Below the pieces are notes generated by a model, which had not been told where the DNA came from, ran no database searches, and worked only from the letters and a program-made list of their open reading frames with translations. A stretch of DNA of 23,627 nt, from NCBI GenBank assembly GCA_947631385.1, contig CANRLE010000008.1, positions 1 through 23,627 of the forward strand. The letters run 5' to 3'. This DNA comes from an uncultured Clostridia bacterium. GTDB taxonomy: Bacteria; Bacillota; Clostridia; TANB77; CAG-508. The stretch's first letter is position 1. Every line of letters starts with the position of its first letter. Shown here in pieces: positions 16,486 through 23,627 of this stretch. The position numbers and the translations under genes were made by a program.

Positions 16486-17721
16486 ATGCAACAATTAAAA
16501 TTTTTAGTTTCATTTTTATTAATTCTATTGATTACTCTTTCTTTGGCTATACCTTGTTTTGCTGAAGAAACTACATATGTCTGGTCAACTACTTCAACTC
16601 CTGTATCAACTACTGCTGCAGATTCAACAGAAAACAGTTCTTCTAATACTTTAAACTTAGAATCTGCTTCATGCATTTTAATAGAACAATCTACTGGTCA
16701 AGTTTTATACGAACACAACAGTCACGAACAATTACGCCCTGCTTCTGTTACAAAAGTAATGAGTATTTTATTAATTATGGAAGCCTTAGATGATGGCAGA
16801 ATTAGTTTGACTGACTCTGTTCCATGTAGTGAAAATGCTGCTTCCATGGGTGGTTCTCAAATTTGGTTAGACCCAAGAGAAACTTTAACTGTTGATGAAA
16901 TGTTAAAAGCTATTTGTGTCGCTTCTGCTAATGATTGTGTAGTTGCAATGGCAGAATATCTTGGCGGTTCTGAAGATGCTTTCGTACAGATGATGAATGA
17001 CAAAGCAAAAGAATTAGGCATGAATGATACTACTTTCAAAAATTGCCATGGCTTAGATGAAGATGGTCATGTCACTTCTAGTAATGATATTGCTCTTATG
17101 TCAAGAGAACTTTTAAACAAGCATCCTAAAGTAACAAATTATACTACTATTTGGACTGATTCTTTACGTGACGGAAAATCAGAACTTGCCAACACTAACA
17201 AATTAATTCGAACATATAAAGGTGCAACTGGTTTAAAAACTGGTTCTACTGGTCTTGCCTTGTATAATTTATCTGCTAGCGCTACTCGCGATAACTTATC
17301 TTTAATTGCAGTTATTATGAAAGCTCCTTCTACCAAAGTTCGTTTTGCTGAAGCCCAAAAATTACTAGATTATGGATTTAATTCATTTTCTTTTGAACAA
17401 TTTGGTAAAAAAGATGATGTTGTAAAAACTCTTACTGTTAATAAAGGTGTTCGTTCAAGCGTTGATGCAATTTTATGTGATAATGCAGGCACTTTGATAG
17501 AAAAAGGAAAAAATAAAAATATTGAACAAAATTTAATTCTTGATGATACTGTTTCTGCTCCCATTACAGCGGGTCAGAAATTAGGAGAAATTTCTTTTTC
17601 ATTAGATGGTAAAACATTATCTACTGTTAATATTGTTGCTAAAGATAATGTTGAAAAAATAAATTTGTTTACTATGTGTAAAAGAGTTATTTATTCTTGG
17701 ATTGATTTGCTAAGAAGTTAA
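16486..17721 (+). CDS. D-alanyl-D-alanine carboxypeptidase (DacF/PBP5-like, S11)
   Basis: 411 residues. Signal peptide with a hydrophobic core (FLVSFLLILLITLSLAIPCFA), probably cut near AEE. The serine penicillin-fold domain has S-x-x-K (PASVTKVM), SAN (SANDCV) and KTG (LKTGST). The C-terminal beta domain (PBP5_C) and the final hydrophobic/amphipathic helix (MCKRVIYSWIDLL) fit membrane tethering. It removes the terminal D-Ala of stem peptides and so limits cross-linking. Start: ATG at 16486, 8 nt after GGAGG; an upstream ATG at 16450 precedes that site and is rejected. It follows the VanW gene and ends at a strong hairpin. Confidence 0.94.
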   Translation: MQQLKFLVSFLLILLITLSLAIPCFAEETTYVWSTTSTPVSTTAADSTENSSSNTLNLESASCILIEQSTGQVLYEHNSHEQLRPASVTKVMSILLIMEALDDGRISLTDSVPCSENAASMGGSQIWLDPRETLTVDEMLKAICVASANDCVVAMAEYLGGSEDAFVQMMNDKAKELGMNDTTFKNCHGLDEDGHVTSSNDIALMSRELLNKHPKVTNYTTIWTDSLRDGKSELANTNKLIRTYKGATGLKTGSTGLALYNLSASATRDNLSLIAVIMKAPSTKVRFAEAQKLLDYGFNSFSFEQFGKKDDVVKTLTVNKGVRSSVDAILCDNAGTLIEKGKNKNIEQNLILDDTVSAPITAGQKLGEISFSLDGKTLSTVNIVAKDNVEKINLFTMCKRVIYSWIDLLRS

Positions 17722-17736
17722 TTATTAATATTTTAA

Positions 17737-17757
17737 AGGGACCTTATTTAGGTCCCT
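17737..17757. terminator. hairpin terminator between the carboxypeptidase and the coiled-coil gene
   Basis: AGGGACC, 7-nt loop, GGTCCCT: a perfect 7-bp stem between convergent genes. The T tract is modest on both sides. Confidence 0.7.
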
Positions 17758-17760
17758 CAT

Positions 17761-19428
17761 TTAAAAGTGATTTCCTTTTTTATTAAAAAACTTGTCAAAT
17801 ATTCCCTTATTATCCTTTTTACGAGACTTATTGGCAGTCTTTTTTCTACTATTTTCAATAATTCTATCCAAATCCTCTATATCCAAATCTTCATCTAAAT
17901 CTTCATTTTTCTTTTTAGTTTGTTTCTTTACAGTATTTTTCTTTGGCATACTTTTTTCAGAAACTTGTTTTTTTATTCTTTTTGGTGGTCTTTTATCCTC
18001 TTCTTCCTCTTCATCTTCATCATCATCGTCTTCTTCATCCTGTTCTTCATCATATTCATCTTCTTCGTCGTCTTCTTCATCGTAATCATCATCTATACTA
18101 TCTGCATAATCGTAATCTTCTATTTGAACTGTTTTCTTTTCTTCTACTACAACATCTTCAATATCATCATCTTCTTCGTCGTCATCTTCGTAACTATCTT
18201 CAAATTCATAGGTTTCCTTGATCTCTTCCTCTTCTAATTCTTCTATTCGATATTCTGATAAGTCTCTTCCAAATTTCTCTGTAACTTCTTCTTGGAATAC
18301 TCTATAAATATTTTTAATTCCCTCTATTCTCCAATAATTTGAATTAATAACTGTTCCCATACTAATATTAACATGATTAACTTCTTCTTCAAAGTTCTTT
18401 TCTTTATCTTCAATATTTTTCAAATATGTTTTATTATATAGCTCTTTATAAGCCTTGTTGCTTGCTTTATTAGCAGTTTCTCTTAAAATTAATTCATACA
18501 AATTTTTAATTTGCATCATATCTAATTCAAAATTATTGCATGCTTCTACCATCATTTTATTATGTGCCCTAGTACCACTAATTGCTGTCATTCTTTCATA
18601 ATCTAAAAATCCTACTATATACTCTTTTTGAGCTTTCAAAAAAGCTAATTTTACACTTGTATCTTTTAAAACTTTTTGATATTTAGTTAATCTAACTTCT
18701 TCACTATCTGTTTCTGCCAACAATCTTTTCATTCTATCATAAATTAACACATAACATTCTGCTTCTTTTTCGGCTATATCCATTCTTGCATTTATTGCTT
18801 TTCGCAATACATCCTGATTAAAAGCTACTTTTTCATTCTTGCCATTTTTTGTCATAATATTTAACACATCTTGTTTGATTTGCTCTTTTTCAGCATTAAT
18901 AAAATCTTTTAAATTTACTACATCTTTTACTTCAATTTCATGAAAAGCCTCATCCATTTTTTTGATATATTCAATATGATTTGCTTCACCTATTCTTCTA
19001 GCCTTTTCACATTTATTTCTATCTTTTTGTTTTTGTGAAAAGTCTGTCAAATATTGAATAAATTCTTCTCTAATCTCTTTTGACTTTTCATTATTTCTAT
19101 CTAAAGAATTTTCGATTTTCTTTAACTTCATCTCTAATGTTCTGGCATCTTCGCCTAAGTCTGTAAAAAGTTGTGCTCGGTCTTCTTCCAACTTGCTATT
19201 AACATTGTATATTCTCTCTTGTTCTTGCTGTAAATCTTGTATTTTTTTTGCTGTGTCATCAAATTCTTGTATTACTTTCAATTCTTTTTCTGCCATAACT
19301 TGATAATCTTCAATTTCTCGAACTAATTCACTATATTTTTCACTATTTTCCCTCAAGTTACCTGGTTTGTTTAATTCTAAAATCTTTTCTATGTATCTTT
19401 CTAAAACAATGGCACTTCTTTCATACAT
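17761..19428 (-). CDS. coiled-coil protein with very acidic low-complexity tail
   Basis: 555 residues, family not recognised. Residues 1-390 are almost all helical and charged, with coiled-coil stretches (about 45-150) and no membrane segment or signal. Residues about 400-490 are a low-complexity run of Asp/Glu and Tyr. The last about 65 residues are lysine-rich (KRIKKQ, KKNTVKKQTKKK, SRKKDNKG) and end GIFDKFFNKKGNHF. ATG start behind GGGGG. It is the last gene of the hydrolase-PBP-membrane protein run. An acidic tract next to a basic tail suggests a cytoplasmic scaffold or nucleic-acid/membrane interaction, but that is speculation. The acidic run produces serine-rich open frames on the other strand, which are not genes. 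Confidence 0.75.
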   Translation of the reverse strand: MYERSAIVLERYIEKILELNKPGNLRENSEKYSELVREIEDYQVMAEKELKVIQEFDDTAKKIQDLQQEQERIYNVNSKLEEDRAQLFTDLGEDARTLEMKLKKIENSLDRNNEKSKEIREEFIQYLTDFSQKQKDRNKCEKARRIGEANHIEYIKKMDEAFHEIEVKDVVNLKDFINAEKEQIKQDVLNIMTKNGKNEKVAFNQDVLRKAINARMDIAEKEAECYVLIYDRMKRLLAETDSEEVRLTKYQKVLKDTSVKLAFLKAQKEYIVGFLDYERMTAISGTRAHNKMMVEACNNFELDMMQIKNLYELILRETANKASNKAYKELYNKTYLKNIEDKEKNFEEEVNHVNISMGTVINSNYWRIEGIKNIYRVFQEEVTEKFGRDLSEYRIEELEEEEIKETYEFEDSYEDDDEEDDDIEDVVVEEKKTVQIEDYDYADSIDDDYDEEDDEEDEYDEEQDEEDDDDEDEEEEEDKRPPKRIKKQVSEKSMPKKNTVKKQTKKKNEDLDEDLDIEDLDRIIENSRKKTANKSRKKDNKGIFDKFFNKKGNHF

Positions 19429-19455
19429 TTTAATGCAACCCCCAAATTTTACATT

Positions 19456-20061
19456 TTATTTTACTTTATTTTTTTCTACTTTGTATATTATAAAAGATAT
19501 TAATACTCCAATTGTTGCTGTTATTAATTGTGTCATTCCCATTGCTGTTTGTAGGTTGTTAACTAATTTCTCAGGAAAGATTTTAAATACATTTAATAAT
19601 TCAAATGAAGCAAAAATGATTAAAACTTTTGCTATAATCCCAACTATACCAGCTAGAAAATAATTCTTTTCTTTTCCTAATAAAATAAATTTGTAAGCAT
19701 AAATTAAAGCAAAATTTCCTAACCAAATAGCTGGTATCATATATGACATATATACAGATGCTGTTCCAAATACATATCCACTTAAAATAGTTGATATACT
19801 TGGCATTGTTACAACCCCAACTATTTTTTTCCAACCTTTTAAATTTATTGCAGCTGTTACTAATGCAGTATTAACAATAGAACCTACTATAATTTGTGAA
19901 TTTGCTGCTATAACACTTTGTGCTCCAAACACTGCCTGAATTAGTTGTGCCAAAAAAGTTGGTACTAAAAACGCAACTAACCCAATTATAATAGTTTGTA
20001 TTATATCTACCTTCTCTGAAAATTTATAAATTGTCTTATTTAAAATTCCTTCATTATCCAT
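19456..20061 (-). CDS. polytopic membrane protein, about six helices
   Basis: 201 residues. After a short cytoplasmic N-terminus the chain shows about six hydrophobic segments (near 20-40, 55-74, 80-100, 105-128, 136-160, 172-193) with few charged residues between them. The loops hold GWKK, LLGKEKN and KIFPEKL. Compact size and helix count resemble ECF-type substrate-binding or small channel-like families, but no signature is visible and I make no functional call. ATG start behind GGAGG. It lies 41 nt after the PBP stop and 27 nt before the coiled-coil gene, in one transcript. Confidence 0.7.
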   Translation of the reverse strand: MDNEGILNKTIYKFSEKVDIIQTIIIGLVAFLVPTFLAQLIQAVFGAQSVIAANSQIIVGSIVNTALVTAAINLKGWKKIVGVVTMPSISTILSGYVFGTASVYMSYMIPAIWLGNFALIYAYKFILLGKEKNYFLAGIVGIIAKVLIIFASFELLNVFKIFPEKLVNNLQTAMGMTQLITATIGVLISFIIYKVEKNKVK

Positions 20062-20102
20062 TTTTCTACCTCCAAAATAAAATCATTCTTTTTTTATTAT
20101 AT

Positions 20103-22119
20103 CTAAAATTTATTAAAAAGTCCATACCTAATTTTTTTAATTAAATAATGACTTCCTCCGCTTTGATTATTTTGCTCATTTTCAACCATGCTAACAACTA
20201 ATAAGTCATCTGTAAAACAATCAAACCATCCTAGAGTTCCGCTTTCTTTATCTTCACTAGAAGCTTTTAATTCTGCTGTTCCTGTTTTTCCTGCTATAGT
20301 TATACCACTGATTTTCATATCATTTGCTGTTCCTTCTGGACTTTCTACAACTTGTACTAAAGTTTCTTTAATTGTATTTGCAACTTCAGCTGAAAATACA
20401 TTTTCTTTTAGGATTTCTGCACTTTTGCCTTCCTTATACTGAATATAAGGTTTTATCATATTTCCATTATTTGCAAAAGCAGAATATATAGATGCCATAT
20501 GAATTGGATTTACTAAAATACTTCCTTGACCATAACCTGAATCTGCAAGTTTTGTCTCTCCTTCTATTTTATTTCCGTTATTATTAGCATATTGAGATTT
20601 TGCTAAACTTAAAGGGAATTCAATTTCTTCATTAAATCCTAATTTATTTAAGTTTTCAGCAAATGTGTCTGCTCCTATTTTTAATGCAGATTGTGCAAAA
20701 TAAATATTGTCTGAATGTATCATTCCATTTAATAGATTTTTTGCCCCATTATATGCTGTTAAAGTTGTAATTTTATAATTTCCCCATGAATTGTCTTTTT
20801 GCCAACTTGTTCCTGTATAACCATAATCTTCATTAGCATTTATTTTTCCTGTGTTCAAGCCAATAGCACCTGTAATTGGTTTGAATGTAGAACCTGGACA
20901 ATACTTCTGTAAGAAACGATTATATAATGGTTTATTTGCATCATTATTTAATTTTTCCCATTGACTATTTGTCATTCCTACAACGAAATCATTAGAATCA
21001 AATGTAGGTGTACTAACTAAAGCAAGTAATTCGCCTGTTTTTGGTTGCATAACAACAAAAAATCCTTTATCATCTTTCATTTGTTCATATAGTTTTGTTT
21101 GCATTGTAGAATCTATTGTAAGTTTTACATCTTGTCCATCTTTTTTATCCTGTTTAATAACTTCTCTTACCTTATTTCCATCTTCATCTACAATATAAAT
21201 TTCACTACCATCAATTCCTCTTAATGTTTCTTCATATGATTTTTCTAATCCAGATTTTCCTATTACACTTGTTGTGTTATATCCTTTTCCCTTATTTTTT
21301 TCTAATTCTTCACCACTAATTGCTTGTACATAACCAATTAAATGACCTGCTTCTTTTCCTAATGAGTACACTCTTCCTTCTACTTTGTTAATCAAAATTC
21401 CCGGTATATTAAGTAATGCTTGCTTTAAATCAACATCCGTTTCCGCTATCTTTTTAATCGGTACAAAAGTATCGTCTTTTACCCATGATGCATTTAATTG
21501 TTCATTAATATATTCTACTGAAACACCTGTTAATTCAGATATTTTGCTAATACTTTGTGTCTTATTCTCTCCTAGTTTTCCGTGGTACAATTCCTGTTGA
21601 TAAAACTGTTCCATCAGTTGCTAGTATCTGATTATTTCTATCTAATATATCTCCTCTTTTTGCTTTAATTGTAGAAATTCTTACTTTTTGATCATCTCCT
21701 AGTTGAGGAAAAATAAAACTAGAATCCCATTTAATCTTGTACTCTTGATTTTCTTTTTCTAAAATGACTGCATTGTCAAATTGAATTTCTCCTGCTGATG
21801 TAAACATTATTTCATGATAATCAATTTTATAATCATTTTCTTTTTTCTCTAAGTTATTAATTTCTACTTTAAGATTAGCTGCATCAATGCCTTCATATAT
21901 ATTTTTATTTCTTGTTATAAAATCTTCTTTGCTCATGTTCATGCTAGCTACTTTTTCGTACATTGCTTCATAATTTTTTTCATTTATTAAGCCAATAAAA
22001 TCTGTTAATGTCTGTTTTATTTTTTCTTCATTTTGTTTGTTTACTAATACTATTGCCACTATTATTGCTAAAATTATTAGTACACTAATTACTCCTATTA
22101 ATACTTTCTTATTCTTCAT
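20103..22119 (-). CDS. class B penicillin-binding transpeptidase (PBP2a/PBP3-like), interrupted by a +1 frameshift at CGG
   Basis: A D,D-transpeptidase cross-linking peptidoglycan outside the membrane. Codons 1-179 hold one membrane helix (6-26), an NTF2-like MecA_N domain (about 30-140) and RGDILDRN of the PBP dimer domain, ending ...TGIVP. CGG (21580-21582) then gives a stop six codons on. Skipping its C yields G-K-L-G-E-N-K-T and an open frame to the end. In joined numbering (671 residues): STFK at 410-413, SDN at 469-471, KTGTAE from 611. PBP2a is about 668 long with the same domain order. ATG start behind AAGGGG, 11 nt after the hydrolase stop. A truncated product would be an anchored NTF2 domain without catalysis. 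B3-type affinity for beta-lactams is possible but not shown. Confidence 0.92.
21580..21582 (-). other. in-frame CGG, +1 frameshift site in the PBP gene
   Basis: The zero frame reads GTA CCA CGG AAA ACT AGG AGA GAA TAA. Removing the C gives GTA CCA GGA AAA CTA GGA GAG AAT (V-P-G-K-L-G-E-N), continuous with the PBP. The surplus base is the plus-strand G at 21582. Confidence 0.82.
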
Positions 22120-22130
22120 ATAATACCCCT

Positions 22131-23015
22131 TTATTTATTCTTTTTTATAAATTCTATTATTTGTTCTGCTAATATTTCTTCTTTTCCTTTGTATCTATGG
22201 TCTGCTCCATCAATGTAATCAATATCTTTATGTGGATTAGTAATAATACTATTAATTTTAGTTACTAATTCGCTTGGTTCTTGTAGTATCATTTCTTTCT
22301 CATTTCCCCATCTCATAAATAGAGGATCACTTATTTCGTTTAATTTTTCAAACTTTGTATCTTCTTCATAATTTGCAAAATCTATGTCTTTATTGTCCCT
22401 AGCATATCTTAGAAATGTTTTACTACTTATTGGATGTATAAATGATTCTTTTGGCATTAATTCTAATGTTTTGCCATCTTTCTCTTTTTCTTCTGCTATT
22501 TTTAAATATTCTTCAAATTTATCTCCTAAATATGCCTTTAAGGTAGCTGGAATGTCAACAAGTGAAAGTAATATTACACCTTTTACATTTTCTAATAAAT
22601 CGTCATTTTCTTCTTTTAATTCATTATACGTGTATACAATTTTTGTGCAACCCAAACTGTGCCCTTGCAAATATATATTTTGATAACCTAATTCTTTTAA
22701 TTTTAACATTGCACCTACAATGTCTTCATATCCTTCTAAAACATCTTCATATGCAGTTCCACCTAGTTTTTCTTCTCTCTTTCCTTCTATATCTTTTTTT
22801 ATATATTTTACTAGTTCACTTCCTCTATTATTGAAACAAAAATAATCTATTTGTTGTTCATTTGCTTTTTTGGCAATTACTTCATCTCTCTTTTTGAAAC
22901 AGTTACTACTCATTCCATGAATTGCTAAAATGATATTTTGAGTCTTTTCTTGGCCTTCATATAATAATCCATTTAAAATAATTCCATCAGTTGCTAAAAA
23001 GTCTATTTTTTTCAT
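22131..23015 (-). CDS. alpha/beta hydrolase
   Basis: 294 residues, no signal peptide, cytoplasmic. Oxyanion-region H33-G34 (LAIHGMSSN), nucleophile elbow GHSLG at 118-122 (S120), and a C-terminal GADHRYKG supplying the catalytic histidine near 273. The acid is likely on the strand before WGNEKE. The layout matches lysophospholipase/DUF1749-like alpha/beta hydrolases. The substrate is unknown. ATG start with GAGAGGAAG about 9 nt upstream. First gene of a run with the PBP, membrane protein and coiled-coil gene, with 11 nt to the PBP. Its presence ahead of a cell-wall enzyme is the only hint at a role. Confidence 0.85.
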   Translation of the reverse strand: MKKIDFLATDGIILNGLLYEGQEKTQNIILAIHGMSSNCFKKRDEVIAKKANEQQIDYFCFNNRGSELVKYIKKDIEGKREEKLGGTAYEDVLEGYEDIVGAMLKLKELGYQNIYLQGHSLGCTKIVYTYNELKEENDDLLENVKGVILLSLVDIPATLKAYLGDKFEEYLKIAEEKEKDGKTLELMPKESFIHPISSKTFLRYARDNKDIDFANYEEDTKFEKLNEISDPLFMRWGNEKEMILQEPSELVTKINSIITNPHKDIDYIDGADHRYKGKEEILAEQIIEFIKKNK

Positions 23016-23078
23016 ATTACCACTTCCTCTCTTTTATTTGCATTATACACTTAAGATATAAAAATGTCAAAAAAAAAA

Positions 23079-23424
23079 GAGTAAATCTGTAAGCCGGGTT
23101 CTGTCTTTTAAAATAGCCATTTATCTAGGATATCTATTGCTAGATATCTCAAGCCACGCAATTTAGAAGGCGCCGAGCAGGCTTAATCTTCTTTTTAGGT
23201 GTTGCTTCAGATGGGGTTTACACTGCTTGCCATGTCACCATAGCAACGGTGAGCTCTTACCTCGCCTTTTCACCCTTACCTTATTTCTAAGGCGGTTATT
23301 TTCTGTTGCACTTTCCTTAAGGTCACCCTCACTAGACGTTATCTAGCATCTTTGCTCTGTGAAGCCCGGACTTTCCTCTCGTAATTCCTTTCGGAGTTTT
23401 ACCAGCGACTATTCAATTTACTCT
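23079..23424 (-). ncRNA. rnpB: RNase P RNA, class A type
   Basis: The catalytic RNA that removes 5' leaders from pre-tRNA. On the minus strand the 5' conserved block GAGGAAAGTCCGGGC (23364-23378) and the 3' block ACAGAACCCGGCTTACAG (about 23088-23105) are present and form P4. The universal GGAAAGTGCAACAGAAAA block lies between, and the terminal P1 is closed by AGAGTAAAT/ATTTACTCT. The block following P4 reads as the class A (E. coli-like) pattern rather than the Bacillus class B one. A run of T follows the 3' end. Ends are set by P1 and are accurate to a few bases. Confidence 0.95.
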
Positions 23425-23431
23425 GTTTTTT

Positions 23432-23460
23432 ATTATACTATAATTTTATTAATTTATCAA
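23432..23460 (-). promoter_or_regulatory. sigma-A promoter of rnpB
   Basis: Minus strand: TTGATA (23455-23460), 17-nt spacer, perfect TATAAT (23432-23437). The predicted start is about 23425, exactly where P1 begins. Confidence 0.75.
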
Positions 23461-23509
23461 TATTTTTTAATAAAAGGAACCTTTATCCAACAATTACCAG
23501 TTAATAATG

Positions 23510-23627
23510 CTACTGCACATAAAGCACGACACGGAAACCGATGCCAATGCGGTAGTCGGCCTCACTAGAATTGTCACCAGTACGATAGCATACTGGGCGG
23601 TCAGCACCCGCGTGAGAGAAGCTACCA
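23510..23627 (-). CDS. C-terminal end of a SUMF1/formylglycine-generating-enzyme-like protein (partial)
   Basis: Only the last 38 codons are in the window: the frame enters at 23627 and ends at TAG 23510-23512. GGSFSHAGAD (its first G lies at the edge), YRTGDNSSEADYRIGIGFR and VVLYVQ match the C-terminus of the FGE-sulfatase/C-type-lectin-like fold, with the near-universal GFR. The 118 bases are about 54% GC, and the arginine codons are CGC and CGT, unlike the AGA-rich neighbours; this suggests a transferred or specially maintained gene. Such folds are enzymes (formylglycine formation) but also the usual targets of diversity-generating retroelements. No reverse transcriptase or template repeat is visible downstream. 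Function cannot be decided from the tail. Confidence 0.7.
   Translation of the reverse strand, partial: GSFSHAGADRPVCYRTGDNSSEADYRIGIGFRVVLYVQ

Noticed and set aside
16446..16676. Minus-strand frame over the start of the carboxypeptidase
   Set aside because: It overlaps a signal peptide and promoter region of a well-supported plus-strand gene and has no start signal.
15765..17721. Vancomycin-resistance cluster
   Set aside because: A VanW domain next to a D,D-carboxypeptidase is suggestive, but there is no vanH, ligase, vanX or VanRS; both are common wall proteins.
17792..18237. Serine- and phenylalanine-rich open frames on the plus strand
   Set aside because: They are antisense reflections of the GAA/GAT-rich acidic tract of the minus-strand coiled-coil gene and have no ribosome sites.
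1747..21582. Random sequencing or assembly indels
   Set aside because: Not excluded without reads, but disfavoured: three errors would each have to insert a C exactly at a codon boundary to make an in-frame CGG, outside homopolymers, while other CGG sites and other Gly GGN codons are untouched.
1747..21582. Classical slippery-site frameshifting (-1 X XXY YYZ heptamers, or prfB-type CUU UGA C)
   Set aside because: No heptamer, no stop codon at the shift point, no upstream Shine-Dalgarno-like element common to the three sites, and the required change is +1.
23359..23568. Plus-strand frame across the 5' part of rnpB
   Set aside because: It runs through the conserved RNase P RNA core and its promoter; it is a chance open frame.

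Overview
The window is AT-rich DNA, with A/T-poor stretches only in the RNA genes and at the extreme right edge. Its gene content fits an uncultivated Bacillota (Firmicutes), probably a gut Clostridia-type lineage: a radA-disA operon, miaB and mutS in one operon, a VanW protein beside a D,D-carboxypeptidase, a PBP2a-like class B PBP, a zinc-type L31, a class-A RNase P RNA, and a large secreted protein with a prepilin-like N-terminus. The lineage is an inference from gene content only.

Layout, left to right. 1-75: tRNA-His (-) with its own promoter. 177-3448 (-): operon radA - disA - membrane-anchored cyclophilin. 3651-4634 (+): Xer-type tyrosine recombinase, divergent from radA. 4689-8063 (-): a small membrane-anchored protein and a 965-residue prepilin-like/Ig-like repeat surface protein. 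8219-14352 (-): operon FAD oxidoreductase - miaB - HTH protein - mutS. 14515-15186 (+): unknown protein. 15219-15661 (-): rpmE and a 54-residue membrane peptide. 15765-17721 (+): VanW-domain protein and D-Ala-D-Ala carboxypeptidase. 17761-23015 (-): alpha/beta hydrolase - PBP - membrane protein - acidic coiled-coil protein. 23079-23424 (-): rnpB. 23510-23627 (-): the last 38 codons of a formylglycine-generating-enzyme-like (SUMF1/C-lectin) protein, about 54% GC and so unlike the rest.

The main observation is that three conserved genes (disA, radA and the PBP) are each interrupted by one extra base. In all three the extra base is the C of an in-frame CGG codon, and dropping it restores the family sequence exactly: TGTRHR in DisA, the Walker A GGEPGIGKST in RadA, IVPGKL in the PBP. 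Reading every gene in the window by eye, I found no other in-frame CGG, while CGG occurs about 30 times out of frame inside undisturbed genes. CGG is therefore never a visible arginine codon here, and each time it is in frame it marks a +1 frame change. The pattern suggests that this organism reads CGG (or the quadruplet CGGN) by a +1 shift to glycine, perhaps because CGG is unassigned or starved of tRNA. This would be a codon-directed recoding system used in several genes. Systematic sequence error is the main alternative and can be tested with reads, relatives and peptides.

A second recurring item is a palindromic hairpin element with three copies, two of them identical 27-bp inverted copies. 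One copy sits between divergent genes in the likely 5' leader of the radA operon; the other two lie at transcript ends.
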